Below are positions 43,211 through 51,353 of a stretch of 64,000 nucleotides of DNA, piece after piece (within the stretch, counting starts at the first letter, position 1; the number at the start of each line of letters is the position of its first letter). Location of the stretch: NCBI RefSeq assembly GCF_037977055.1, contig NZ_CP150274.1, forward strand, positions 6,944,001-7,008,000, written 5' to 3'. The notes beneath the pieces were generated by a model. The model was given only the letters and a program-made list of their open reading frames with translations. It was not told where the DNA came from and ran no database searches. This DNA comes from Paenibacillus sp. FSL K6-1096. Its GTDB lineage: Bacteria; Bacillota; Bacilli; Paenibacillales; Paenibacillaceae. Made by a program: the position numbers and the translations under genes.

Positions 43211-43449
43211 GTTGTTCTCATGGATTGATGCGGGGAGGGAGTGTGTTAGAAGAAGGGGGTTGGATGTGAAGGGGATGTAGGCGAAAAACTGAGTACAATT
43301 AGGGGATCGATGGTAGGCGGAACGGCTCAAACGTAAAGGGAGAAGAATGAAGTGCACAAGTACACCTGAATTCGCGGGAGGCCCCCACAAGTGGACAAAG
43401 GGGGAAGGCAGGCTGCATCCCCCTGCATCCCCCTATATCCCGCTACCGG
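43211..43449. other. Intergenic stretch with one decayed repeat unit
   Basis: About 240 bp. At 43276-43297 TGTAGGCG, AAAAAC and TGAGTACA form a single degraded copy of the dyad seen in the 3563 array. No gene is supported; the remainder is purine-rich without recognisable signals. Confidence 0.55.
43276..43297. repeat. Single decayed unit of the 51-bp repeat family
   Basis: Arms TGTAGGCG and TGAGTACA flank AAAAAC. Compare TGTAATCG-AAAAAC-CGACTACA in the array downstream of ftsY. Confidence 0.55.
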
Positions 43450-44349
43450 CTACAGATGCACCCTCCGCTTCTTCAGCATCCTTGCCGGCGGCACAAAATG
43501 CAGCTTGCCCAGCAGCTCGGAGGCCACAATGCCCAGCAGCACCAGCGCTGCCCCGGTGTAGCCCTGGAGGGAGAGCTGCTCATGCGCGAACCAGTAGCCG
43601 AAGAAGGCGGCGAAGACCGGCTCCAGAGCGAAGATCAGGCCGGTGCGCGTCGGCGAGGTGTACTTCTGGGCCACGGGCTGGAGGATGAAGCCGCAGGCGC
43701 TGCAGAAGATGCCGAGGGCCAGAATGGCAATCCAGCCGGGCAGGGTGGACGGCAGCGAAGGCGTCTCGAAGACGGCCGACAGAATCAGGGCATAGCCTCC
43801 GGCGAAGCCGAGCTGCAGAATGCCGATATTCAGCGAGTCGCTGGTCTTGACGGCCCGGCCTGTGACCAGGATCTGCACCGCATAGAACACAGCGGACAAG
43901 ATACAGAGAAGATCGCCGGGGCGGACCTGCAGCGAGCCGTTCAGTGTGAGCAGCCCGATGCCGCAGATGGCGAGTACGGCGCCGAAGATTTGCGGGGGCG
44001 CGACTTTTTTGCGGAACACCAGCACCTCCAGCATGGGAACGAACACAACAGTCAGCGCTACCAGGAATCCGGCATTCGAGGTCGTGGTCGTCTTCAGCCC
44101 GAAGGTGATGCAGGTGAACACCCCAAGCAGCAGGAAGCCAAGCAACGCTCCATATTTCAAAGCTCTGGCATCGATGCTTCTCAGCCGTCTGCGGAACAGC
44201 AGTGCGGCCAGCACGAAGGCCAGCCCGAAGCGCAAGGCAATCAGATTGAATTCTCCCAGGGTTCCCAGACCCATCTTCATGAACAGGTAAGAGGAGCCCC
44301 AGAACAGGGTTACAGCCATAAGCAGCAGCTCAGCCTTCAGCGGCTTCAT
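43450..44349 (-). CDS. EamA/DMT family transporter
   Basis: 299 residues with ten predicted membrane segments in two EamA repeats. The first opens LLLMAVTLFWGSSYLFMKMG; the second contains GDLLCILSAVFYAVQILVTG and ends EPVFAAFFGYWFAHEQLSLQ. Members export amino acids or metabolites or take up nucleotide sugars; the specificity is not evident. GAAGGATG precedes the start. It is divergent from a LysR regulator that probably controls it. Confidence 0.9.
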   Translation of the reverse strand: MKPLKAELLLMAVTLFWGSSYLFMKMGLGTLGEFNLIALRFGLAFVLAALLFRRRLRSIDARALKYGALLGFLLLGVFTCITFGLKTTTTSNAGFLVALTVVFVPMLEVLVFRKKVAPPQIFGAVLAICGIGLLTLNGSLQVRPGDLLCILSAVFYAVQILVTGRAVKTSDSLNIGILQLGFAGGYALILSAVFETPSLPSTLPGWIAILALGIFCSACGFILQPVAQKYTSPTRTGLIFALEPVFAAFFGYWFAHEQLSLQGYTGAALVLLGIVASELLGKLHFVPPARMLKKRRVHL

Positions 44350-44367
44350 TCCGTCATCATCATCCTT

Positions 44368-44388
44368 CTATATTCCAAGTGAATATAG
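44368..44388. promoter_or_regulatory. Candidate LysR operator, perfect palindrome
   Basis: CTATATTC-CAAGT-GAATATAG is a perfect 8-5-8 dyad containing a T-N11-A LysR box. It lies between the divergent eamA-like and lysR-like genes, and TATAAT (44389-44394) abuts it. Confidence 0.65.
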
Positions 44389-44477
44389 TATAATACGCTC
44401 GAATACATAAGGTAACTGAATGTTTATCATAAGATACATGAGAGAATCTCATGTATTATCAGAGGGGATACAGCACG

Positions 44478-45353
44478 ATGAGTCTGGTCAAATATGAAGT
44501 GTTCCTCCGCGTGGTGGAACTGGGCAGTCTGACCAAAGCGGCCGATGCGCTAGGCTTCACCCAATCCGGTATCAGCCATACGATCAGCAGTCTGGAGCAT
44601 GAATTCGGCTTCCCGCTGCTTGTGCGCAGCCGTTCGGGTGTGAGGCTGACGGTCAATGGAGAGCAGGTGCTTCAGCCGATCCGCGAGATTCTGAAATGGA
44701 ATGAGCAGCTCAAGCAGCAGGTTGCGGATATTCACGGCCTGGAGACAGGAACGATCACGATCGGCACCTTCACCAGCGTCTCTGTCCATTGGCTGCCGGA
44801 TATCATCAAGCAGTTCCGCCGGGAATATCCGTACATTGAATTCAAGCTGATGGAGGGCGGTTATCTGGAGATTGAACAGTGGATTGAGGCAGGAGTGGTC
44901 GATTGCGGCTTTCTCTCGCTGCCTACAAGGGAGCAGTTCGAGGTCATTCCGCTGAAGCAGGACCGGATGCTGGCAATCCTTCCGCAGGACCATCCGCTGA
45001 GCAAGAATCCCCATATGCCGCTGGCCCAGATTGCCTACGAGGACTTCATTATTCCGAAGCCCGGCTCGGATTATGACGTGCAGCGGGTGCTGGAGAAGGC
45101 CGGGATTAAGCCGAACATCAAGTTCACCGCCGGGGATGATTATGCGATCATAGCGATGGTGGAGAAGGGGCTGGGCATCAGCATTCTTCCGGAGCTGGTC
45201 ACCCGGTTCCAGCATAAGCATGTAGCCATGCTTGAGCTGGAGGAGCGCAGCTTCCGTTCCCTTGGCCTCGCGGTGAACTCGATGAAATATGCTTCGCCGG
45301 CAACGCGGCGGTTCCTGCAGCATGTGCAGAGCTGGGCGTCCGGCCAGGTTTAG
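44478..45353 (+). CDS. LysR family transcriptional regulator
   Basis: 291 residues. The N-terminal winged helix-turn-helix (FLRVVELGSLTKAADALGFT, QSGISHTISSLEHEFG) is followed by a periplasmic-binding-like effector domain (GTITIGTFTSVSVHWLPDII and after). ATG 44478 follows AGAGGGG. It is divergent from an EamA exporter with a palindromic operator between them; by family habit it activates the exporter with a co-inducer. Confidence 0.92.
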   Translation: MSLVKYEVFLRVVELGSLTKAADALGFTQSGISHTISSLEHEFGFPLLVRSRSGVRLTVNGEQVLQPIREILKWNEQLKQQVADIHGLETGTITIGTFTSVSVHWLPDIIKQFRREYPYIEFKLMEGGYLEIEQWIEAGVVDCGFLSLPTREQFEVIPLKQDRMLAILPQDHPLSKNPHMPLAQIAYEDFIIPKPGSDYDVQRVLEKAGIKPNIKFTAGDDYAIIAMVEKGLGISILPELVTRFQHKHVAMLELEERSFRSLGLAVNSMKYASPATRRFLQHVQSWASGQV

Positions 45354-45371
45354 ATTGTTAAAAAAAACGCA

Positions 45372-45408
45372 CAAAAGGCATGTTTTCGAAACTGAAAACA
45401 TGCCTTTT
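45372..45408. terminator. Bidirectional terminator between convergent genes
   Basis: AAAAGGCATGTTTTC / GAAAACATGCCTTTT with a six-base loop; T-runs on both strands. Confidence 0.88.
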
Positions 45409-45428
45409 TGCCAACGTGCATTCGAGCA

Positions 45429-46742
45429 TCATTTGCTTATTTTGCGCCCTTCTTTGTCGAGAAACAACAGCTCGTAGTATTTTTTCGGCCGTCCTTTAGT
45501 GTTGTCCCGTTTTTCAAATACCGTTTGTACATAGTTGCTTTCCTCAATTTTGTTAAGGATACGGTTTGCTCCCCGGGTGGTCATAGACAGGCACTCAGCC
45601 ACATCCTCAGAGGATAATTTATTGGTTCTCATCATTTCCGCATAGGACATGATTCGCTGCAAGTTGATGTTGTTAATTCCAATCTTTTTGGCGAGTGCAA
45701 GGATATCCGGGTCCCCCTGCTCAGAGAACTGGATCACGTTCATACTCCGCAGCGGGCCGATCACCTTCTGTTCCTCATTTATGAAAAAGCTGCAGCTTCC
45801 CGCATAGGCTTCCGCCTGCCGGTGAGCTTTGGTGGCGTTGACGTTCGCCTGGAAATATTCGTGCCCCGTGCCCCACCCGATCTTCACCTTGCCGCTGATG
45901 AAGCCTTCCAGATACTCCAGCAGGGTGCAGTTATGCGCGTTAGCGGTGATCCTCATGAAATGTCCGTAGGTGGTGTATAGCCTGACGTAGCCATCCGAGA
46001 TTTGGGCCGTGTCTGCGATTTTCACGCTGTGCAGAAACCTGCCGACCAGGGCTTTCAGCTCTTGAAGCTGCTCTGCGGAGGACGGCTGCCCGTTGTGGAC
46101 CGACAGGCATGCGACAACTGCCCTCTGGTTCTTCAGCTTGAGGATGGTAATCTCGTTGATGATCTCGCTGATGGTCTCTTTGACGTCCTCCAGAGTGGGA
46201 CGGATTAAGATATATCGGACTCCATGCTTCTGAAGCTCCGGAACAAAGTGGCCGAATGCTGTGATGGACAGATCGATTTTCTTGTTCTCCCACAGCGTGA
46301 TATGGTTGTCGAGCATGATTTCCGCCTGTTTGAACAGATCTCCGCTGTCAACAGGCTTTCCTTCAGGAGTCAGATATTGCTGGAATTCCCTGAAAGAATC
46401 GATAACATAGGCATAGTCCACATAGACCCTCGAGATATCAAGCCCTGGCTTTGTTACCAGCAGCCGGAACAGTTCTCTATACAGAAGATTTTCATTATCC
46501 TGCAAAATGTGAATCGGGACCTTCTCATCCAGGCAATCCTTATCTATTGACTCATACAGCATCCTGCCGCTGATCACAAATCCATCCACCGAATCTAAAT
46601 TCTGCAGATAGAGGTCTGTTGTTTCCCTGAAGCTGCTGATGGTAAGGAAGCGGAACTGGCACAAAGGCCGCATTTCTTCTTCAATGGCGCGGAAATAATC
46701 CATATGGGTCTCTGGCGTGATAATACCCAGCTTGATTTTCAT
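45429..46742 (-). CDS. PrpR-like-sensor transcriptional regulator with C-terminal winged helix
   Basis: 437 residues. The N terminus (IKLGIITPETHMDYFRAIEE ... DGFVISGRMLYE) looks like a receptor domain of the PrpR-N kind. A middle segment with VKIGWGTGHEYFQANVNATK and AHRQAEAY recalls degenerate nucleotide-cyclase/GGDEF-like folds of PucR/CdaR-type regulators. The C terminus (LSSEDVAECLSMTTRGANRI, LNKIEESNYVQTV) is a winged helix-turn-helix. I cannot place it in one named family. It is divergent from an M20 amidohydrolase operon with paired repeats in the gap, so it is the likely regulator of that operon. Confidence 0.7.
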   Translation of the reverse strand: MKIKLGIITPETHMDYFRAIEEEMRPLCQFRFLTISSFRETTDLYLQNLDSVDGFVISGRMLYESIDKDCLDEKVPIHILQDNENLLYRELFRLLVTKPGLDISRVYVDYAYVIDSFREFQQYLTPEGKPVDSGDLFKQAEIMLDNHITLWENKKIDLSITAFGHFVPELQKHGVRYILIRPTLEDVKETISEIINEITILKLKNQRAVVACLSVHNGQPSSAEQLQELKALVGRFLHSVKIADTAQISDGYVRLYTTYGHFMRITANAHNCTLLEYLEGFISGKVKIGWGTGHEYFQANVNATKAHRQAEAYAGSCSFFINEEQKVIGPLRSMNVIQFSEQGDPDILALAKKIGINNINLQRIMSYAEMMRTNKLSSEDVAECLSMTTRGANRILNKIEESNYVQTVFEKRDNTKGRPKKYYELLFLDKEGRKISK

Positions 46743-46830
46743 AGCATATTCCTTTCAAAGCACAATGCAATCAAAAGAGTTATATCACAATAAATGTGAT
46801 ATTTCAATGATTCCGGCAGTCTGAAAATAA

Positions 46831-46852
46831 TGTTCTTAAAAAGTCTTAAATA
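46831..46852. promoter_or_regulatory. Operator-like repeat, copy 1
   Basis: TGTTCTTAAAAAGTCTTAAA followed by TA. It is itself a tandem of GTTCTTAAAA and AGTCTTAAAT, one helical turn apart. It lies just upstream of the -35 box at 46856. Confidence 0.65.
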
Positions 46853-46855
46853 CTC

Positions 46856-46884
46856 TTGACAGCAGATGAAATTGAAAGTAGGAT
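46856..46884 (+). promoter_or_regulatory. Promoter of the M20/crotonase/serine dehydratase operon
   Basis: TTGACA (46856-46861), 17-bp spacer, TAGGAT (46879-46884). It is bracketed by the two operator-like repeats. Confidence 0.65.
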
Positions 46885-46889
46885 AAAAC

Positions 46890-46912
46890 TGTTCCTAAAA
46901 AGTCCTAAAATA
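46890..46912. promoter_or_regulatory. Operator-like repeat, copy 2
   Basis: TGTTCCTAAAAAGTCCTAAA followed by ATA. It is the same as copy 1 with T-to-C changes at equivalent positions of both half-sites, offset by 59 bp. It lies at the predicted transcription start. Confidence 0.65.
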
Positions 46913-46976
46913 AAAAGGGGGGAATGTCCGCTCTGTTCTTACGTTCGTACAATTTATGTTGCGGGAGATGTTCATT

Positions 46977-48194
46977 GTGATTGAAGAAGCTGGAGACTAT
47001 TTGCGTATGGCTCATCAGCTGCAGGACAAGTTGGTCATGTACAGGCATCATCTTCATGCGATTCCGGAGCTTGATCTAAGTTTGCCAAGGACAACTGCAT
47101 ATGTTAAAGAGGCGCTGGAGTCGATCGGGCTTAAGCCGAATCCCGTAGGGGAATCAGGGCTAACGGTTACCATTGGCGGACAGCATGACGGGAAGGTGGT
47201 TCTGATCCGTGCGGATATGGATGCTCTACCCATTTCAGAGGAAACTGAGCTTGCTTATGCGTCGTTGAACGGGAACATGCATGCCTGTGGTCACGATATG
47301 CATACCACTATGCTGCTGGGGGCTGCCGAGATCCTGAAGGCTAACGAAGAGCAGCTTCGCGGGACGGTTAAGCTTATGTTTCAGCCGGGTGAAGAGACGC
47401 TGCACGGGGCGAAGATGATGCTGGAGAATGGGATTCTCGACAATCCAAAGGTGGATTCAGCCATGATGCTTCACGTATTGACCGGAATGCCGCTTCCTCT
47501 TGGACAATTTGTAGTACCTGAGGACGGCGGAGCGATCTCTGCTTCCTCGGATTGGTTCGAAATCATTATCCGCGGGCGGGGCTCCCATGGCGCAATGCCT
47601 GAGGCCGCAGTGGACCCCTTAAATGTAGCGGCTCATCTTCATCTGGCACTGCAGGGTATTCTCAGCCGGGAAATCTCTCCGATTGATAATGCAGTCCTTA
47701 CCATCGGCGTGATGGAAGGCGGAACTACGAACAACGTAATTCCCGATACGGCCAGATTGAAGGGCAGTGTACGTACATTTAATGCCGCTTTGCGGGATAA
47801 AGTGGAAGCCCGTATCCGCGCAATTACCGCAGGTATCGGGGAAACTTTTCAGGCAAAAATGGAAGTGATCTATACGAGAGGCTGTCCTGAGGTGAAAACG
47901 GATGGCGGACTCAACGAGCAAATGAGAGCTTCGATTGCAAATACCTTTGGCGACGGTTCTTATATCGGTATAACCCAGCTGGTACCCGGAGGCAAATTAA
48001 TGGGCTCGGAAGACTTCGCCTTTGTATCCCAGGCCGTACCAAGCACCACAGTATTCCTTAACGCCGGCAATATCGAAGAAGGTTACGGTTACCCGGTACA
48101 CCATCCAAAGACGATGTTCGCGGATGAGGTGCTTCATAGAGGGGCTGCGGCTTATGCAGCTTTTGCCAGAGACTGGCTTGAAAATAACAGTTAA
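46977..48194 (+). CDS. M20 family amidohydrolase/aminoacylase
   Basis: 405 residues; M20D metallopeptidase group (IAA-amino acid hydrolase/hippurate hydrolase-like). Motifs: HHLHAIPELDLS, the metal ligands RADMDALPI and NMHACGHDMHTTM, the catalytic Glu in FQPGEETLHGAKMM, the dimerisation-domain His in GRGSHGAMPEAAVDP, and GSEDFAF. It hydrolyses an N-acyl or amide bond; the substrate is unknown. GTG 46977 follows GGGAGATG; ATG 46956 is an alternative. First gene of the cluster with two crotonases and a serine dehydratase. Confidence 0.88.
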   Translation: MIEEAGDYLRMAHQLQDKLVMYRHHLHAIPELDLSLPRTTAYVKEALESIGLKPNPVGESGLTVTIGGQHDGKVVLIRADMDALPISEETELAYASLNGNMHACGHDMHTTMLLGAAEILKANEEQLRGTVKLMFQPGEETLHGAKMMLENGILDNPKVDSAMMLHVLTGMPLPLGQFVVPEDGGAISASSDWFEIIIRGRGSHGAMPEAAVDPLNVAAHLHLALQGILSREISPIDNAVLTIGVMEGGTTNNVIPDTARLKGSVRTFNAALRDKVEARIRAITAGIGETFQAKMEVIYTRGCPEVKTDGGLNEQMRASIANTFGDGSYIGITQLVPGGKLMGSEDFAFVSQAVPSTTVFLNAGNIEEGYGYPVHHPKTMFADEVLHRGAAAYAAFARDWLENNS

Positions 48195-48223
48195 GCTCTA
48201 AACCAAACTTAGGAGGAATTACA

Positions 48224-49063
48224 ATGACAGAGAGACGTATGATTGGACCCACCAAATTTGAAGAGTACTCGGAGAAATACAAGGAATTCCTGCTAATGAC
48301 CCGCCGTGACGGAATCCTTGAAGTGCGTCTTCACACCGACGGAGGATCGTACACGCACAATTGGGAAGCCCATACCGCCTGGTCTCATGCCTGGTCGGAT
48401 ATTGGCCGTGACCCTGAGAACGAAGTTATGATTATTACGGGAACCGGGGATAAATGGCTGATCGGCGATCCTGAGGTCTGGAATACGAAATTCATGGACT
48501 GGCCGAAGCAAAAGAAGCTCGAACAGTATCATGAATCGCTGAGACTGCTTGAGAACCTGATCTTCTGCATTGACATTCCAACGATTGGGGCAGTCAACGG
48601 GCCGGGAACGCACTGTGAGCTTGCCACGCTCTGTGATATTACCATTTGTACGGAAGACGCGGACTTCTTCGATCCGCATTATCTGGGAGGCACGCCTCCA
48701 GGAGATGGAATGCTGCTCACACTGCAGAGCATGATCGGTTTCAAGAAAGCAGCCTACTACGCCTACACCGGCAAGAATATTAATGGCCAGACCGCATTGG
48801 ACCTGGGTATTGTCAGTGAAGTGCTGCCCCGCGAAAAGCTTCTTCCACGCGCTTGGGAGCTGGCGGAGATGATTATGCAAGCACCGCGTTCAACGAGACA
48901 TCTGTCTCACTCTATCATCTCCCGTCCATGGAAGCAGGCTCTGGTCGCCGATCAGGGATTCCAGCTTGCCCACCAGATGTACGACATGGCCATTGATGAA
49001 GAAGGAGCGCTGGAGCGGCTGAAGAAAATGCAGGGACGCCTGATGGGCCACGATGTTCAATAG
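48224..49063 (+). CDS. Crotonase-fold hydrolase, 6-oxocamphor hydrolase-like (copy 1)
   Basis: 279 residues. It resembles 6-oxocamphor hydrolase, which opens cyclic beta-diketones by a retro-Claisen reaction, more than classical enoyl-CoA hydratases: FEEYSEKYKEFLLMTRRDGI, DPENEVMIITGTG, and PHYLGGTPPGDGM with His152 and Asp161 at the spacing of the hydrolase's His/Asp pair. NGPGTHCELATLCDI keeps another active-site His. Where that enzyme has Glu in LAHE, this protein has Gln (LAHQ). GGAGG precedes the ATG. The substrate is unknown but need not be a CoA ester. Confidence 0.8.
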   Translation: MTERRMIGPTKFEEYSEKYKEFLLMTRRDGILEVRLHTDGGSYTHNWEAHTAWSHAWSDIGRDPENEVMIITGTGDKWLIGDPEVWNTKFMDWPKQKKLEQYHESLRLLENLIFCIDIPTIGAVNGPGTHCELATLCDITICTEDADFFDPHYLGGTPPGDGMLLTLQSMIGFKKAAYYAYTGKNINGQTALDLGIVSEVLPREKLLPRAWELAEMIMQAPRSTRHLSHSIISRPWKQALVADQGFQLAHQMYDMAIDEEGALERLKKMQGRLMGHDVQ

Positions 49064-49889
49064 AAAGATGACGGGACCTACCCGGCTGGAAGAATATTCG
49101 GAGAAGTACAAGGACTTATTCCTCATGACCCGCCGCGGCGGTATACTCGAAGTGCGCATGCACACTGGCGGGGGACCGTTACAATTTGACTGGCCGGTCC
49201 AAGCGTCATATGGTCATGTATGGTCAGATATTGGCCGAGATCCTGAGAATGAGGTGATGATCCTTACAGGGACAGGAGAGCTGTGGCAGACCGGCAATCC
49301 TGAAGTCTGGACCACCAAATTCCTGGATTGGCCGAATCAACGGAAGCTGGAGATGTACCATGAATCGCTCCGAATGATTGAAAATATGGTTCATTGCCTG
49401 GATATCCCCACGATTGGGGCAATCAATGGCACAGGCGCACACTGGCAGCTGGGGACGCTGTGTGATATTACCCTTTGTACAGAAGACACCGCTTTCTTCG
49501 ATGCCCATTATCTGGGCGGTGTACCGCCTGGAGACGGAATCGTCCTGGCACTTCAAAGGATACTGGGAACCAAGAAAGCGGCATACTATGCATACACGGG
49601 GATGAACATTACTGCAGAGGAGGCACTAGACCTCGGTCTGGTCAATGAGGTGCTGCCTCGTGAGCAGCTTCTCCCGCGCGCGTGGGAGCTGGCTGAGAGA
49701 ATCATGCAGGCGCCCCGCTCGGTGAGACATCTTACGCATTCGATTGTGTCGCACCCGTGGAAACAAGCATTGGCAGAGAATCAGGGACTCCAGCTTACTC
49801 ACCAATTGGTTGACATGGCGATTGATGAAGAGGGGATTCATGAGCGGCTGATGAAGCTTAAGGAACGTTTTCAGAGGAATGGGCAGTAA
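49053..49889 (+). CDS. Crotonase-fold hydrolase, 6-oxocamphor hydrolase-like (copy 2)
   Basis: 278 residues and clearly a tandem paralogue of the previous gene, collinear along its length. It shares WSDIGRDPENEVMILTGTGE, AHYLGGVPPGDGI (His152, Asp161) and LVNEVLPREQLLPRAWELAE. It starts 11 bases inside copy 1, so translation is coupled. The two differ mainly around residues 45-60 and 85-120, near the expected substrate pocket, which suggests two related substrates or a heteromer. Confidence 0.8.
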   Translation: MFNRKMTGPTRLEEYSEKYKDLFLMTRRGGILEVRMHTGGGPLQFDWPVQASYGHVWSDIGRDPENEVMILTGTGELWQTGNPEVWTTKFLDWPNQRKLEMYHESLRMIENMVHCLDIPTIGAINGTGAHWQLGTLCDITLCTEDTAFFDAHYLGGVPPGDGIVLALQRILGTKKAAYYAYTGMNITAEEALDLGLVNEVLPREQLLPRAWELAERIMQAPRSVRHLTHSIVSHPWKQALAENQGLQLTHQLVDMAIDEEGIHERLMKLKERFQRNGQ

Positions 49890-49952
49890 GCCTGGTCAAG
49901 CCGCAGGAGGAAGATCTTAAGCCAAAGACAACTGAGAAGGGATAAGGGTGCT

Positions 49953-51161
49953 ATGAGATCGTTGACTGAGCTATTTAAGATTGGCAGCGGACCGTCCAGC
50001 TCTCATACCATGGGGCCGGAGAAAGCGGCCGGCATCTTCAAGTCGGAAAATGAAGACGCAGACCAGTTCAAGGCACTAATCTATGGTTCCCTTGCCAAAA
50101 CAGGCAAAGGCCATATGACGGACAAGGCTATTATTCGCGCATGGTCACCCGCTTCAGCGGAGGTTGAGTTTGTTCCGCAGCCGGATTTTGTTCTGTCCCA
50201 TCCCAATACGATGGACTTGTTCGCTTACAAAGACGGTCAGCAAACCAATTCCATGCGTGTTGTCAGTATCGGCGGCGGGGACATTGTGATTGAGGGGCGG
50301 GAGGAGGTGCGGGGACCCGATGTCTACCCGGAGAACAGCTTTGCCGATATTAGCGCCTATTGTAAAGCGAACCATATCCGCCTAAGCGATTACGTCGAGC
50401 TGCATGAAGGCGAACAGATCTGGGATTTCCTCCAGGGAATCTGGGAAGCGATGAAGCGGTCGATCGAAGAAGGGCTGTCTGTCACAGGTATTCTGGAGGG
50501 CGGCCTGAATGTTGAACGCAAGGCGAAATATCTGTATCAGCAGCGGGATATGGATGAGAGCCCGGAGACGCGGGAGAATCGGATCGTCAGCGCTTACGCT
50601 TTTGCCGTCAATGAACAGAATGCGGCCGCCGGTACAGTCGTAACGGCTCCAACCTGCGGGGCCTGCGGTGTTGTGCCCGCCTCGCTCCGTTACATGCAGG
50701 AGAAGCTGCAGGTCCCGGACGAACAGATTCTCCGCGCGCTGGCCGTCGGGGGACTCATTGGCAATCTGGTCAAGCATAACGCCTCAATCAGCGGCGCCCA
50801 GTGCGGCTGCCAGGCGGAGGTGGGGACGGCTTGCTCGATGGCAGCGGCTGCACTGGCTGAACTGTCCGGGATGGAGATCGACCAGATCGAGTATGCGGCG
50901 GAGGTTGCGATGGAGCATCACCTGGGGTTAACCTGTGATCCGATTAACGGACTGGTTCAGATCCCTTGCATTGAGCGGAATGCGGTCGGTGCGATGCGGG
51001 CGATCAATGCGCTGAGTCTGGCCAAATTCTTGTCGGGTACCCGTAAAATATCCTTTGATCTGGTTGTACAGACCATGTACGAGACTGGCCTGGACATGAA
51101 CAGCCGTTACCGCGAAACTTCAGAGGGCGGGCTTGCCAAGTTCTACAACATGGGCAGTTAA
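49953..51161 (+). CDS. L-serine dehydratase family protein, iron-sulfur type, single chain
   Basis: 402 residues. The N-terminal beta-type domain opens with IGSGPSSSHTMGPEKAAG (residues 11-28); the alpha-type catalytic domain has PTCGACGVVPASL, AQCGCQAEVGTACSMAAAAL and LGLTCDPINGLVQIPCIERN, supplying the [4Fe-4S] cysteines. It deaminates L-serine (or a similar beta-hydroxy amino acid) to a 2-oxo acid and ammonia. Placement after the M20 and crotonase genes with a 63-base gap suggests it finishes a pathway releasing serine or an analogue. A terminator follows. Confidence 0.88.
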   Translation: MRSLTELFKIGSGPSSSHTMGPEKAAGIFKSENEDADQFKALIYGSLAKTGKGHMTDKAIIRAWSPASAEVEFVPQPDFVLSHPNTMDLFAYKDGQQTNSMRVVSIGGGDIVIEGREEVRGPDVYPENSFADISAYCKANHIRLSDYVELHEGEQIWDFLQGIWEAMKRSIEEGLSVTGILEGGLNVERKAKYLYQQRDMDESPETRENRIVSAYAFAVNEQNAAAGTVVTAPTCGACGVVPASLRYMQEKLQVPDEQILRALAVGGLIGNLVKHNASISGAQCGCQAEVGTACSMAAAALAELSGMEIDQIEYAAEVAMEHHLGLTCDPINGLVQIPCIERNAVGAMRAINALSLAKFLSGTRKISFDLVVQTMYETGLDMNSRYRETSEGGLAKFYNMGS

Positions 51162-51187
51162 CTGATAATGATATTGCTATAGACGAG

Positions 51188-51227
51188 GAACGTCCCTTGC
51201 TGCTGGTTGGCAGAAGGGGCGTTCTTT
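51188..51227 (+). terminator. Terminator of the M20/crotonase/serine dehydratase operon
   Basis: GAACGTCCCTT / AAGGGGCGTTC around a GC-containing loop, followed by TTTC. Confidence 0.72.
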
Positions 51228-51353
51228 CGTTTTGCGGGAGGATCAGTAGGACGGAGCCGGCTGTAGGAGAAGAAGTGATTTGACGGAGGGCGGCCGGGAT
51301 GAGAAAATGTATGCGTGTACATGCAGCAGTGAATTAAGTAGAGGAGGCTACGA

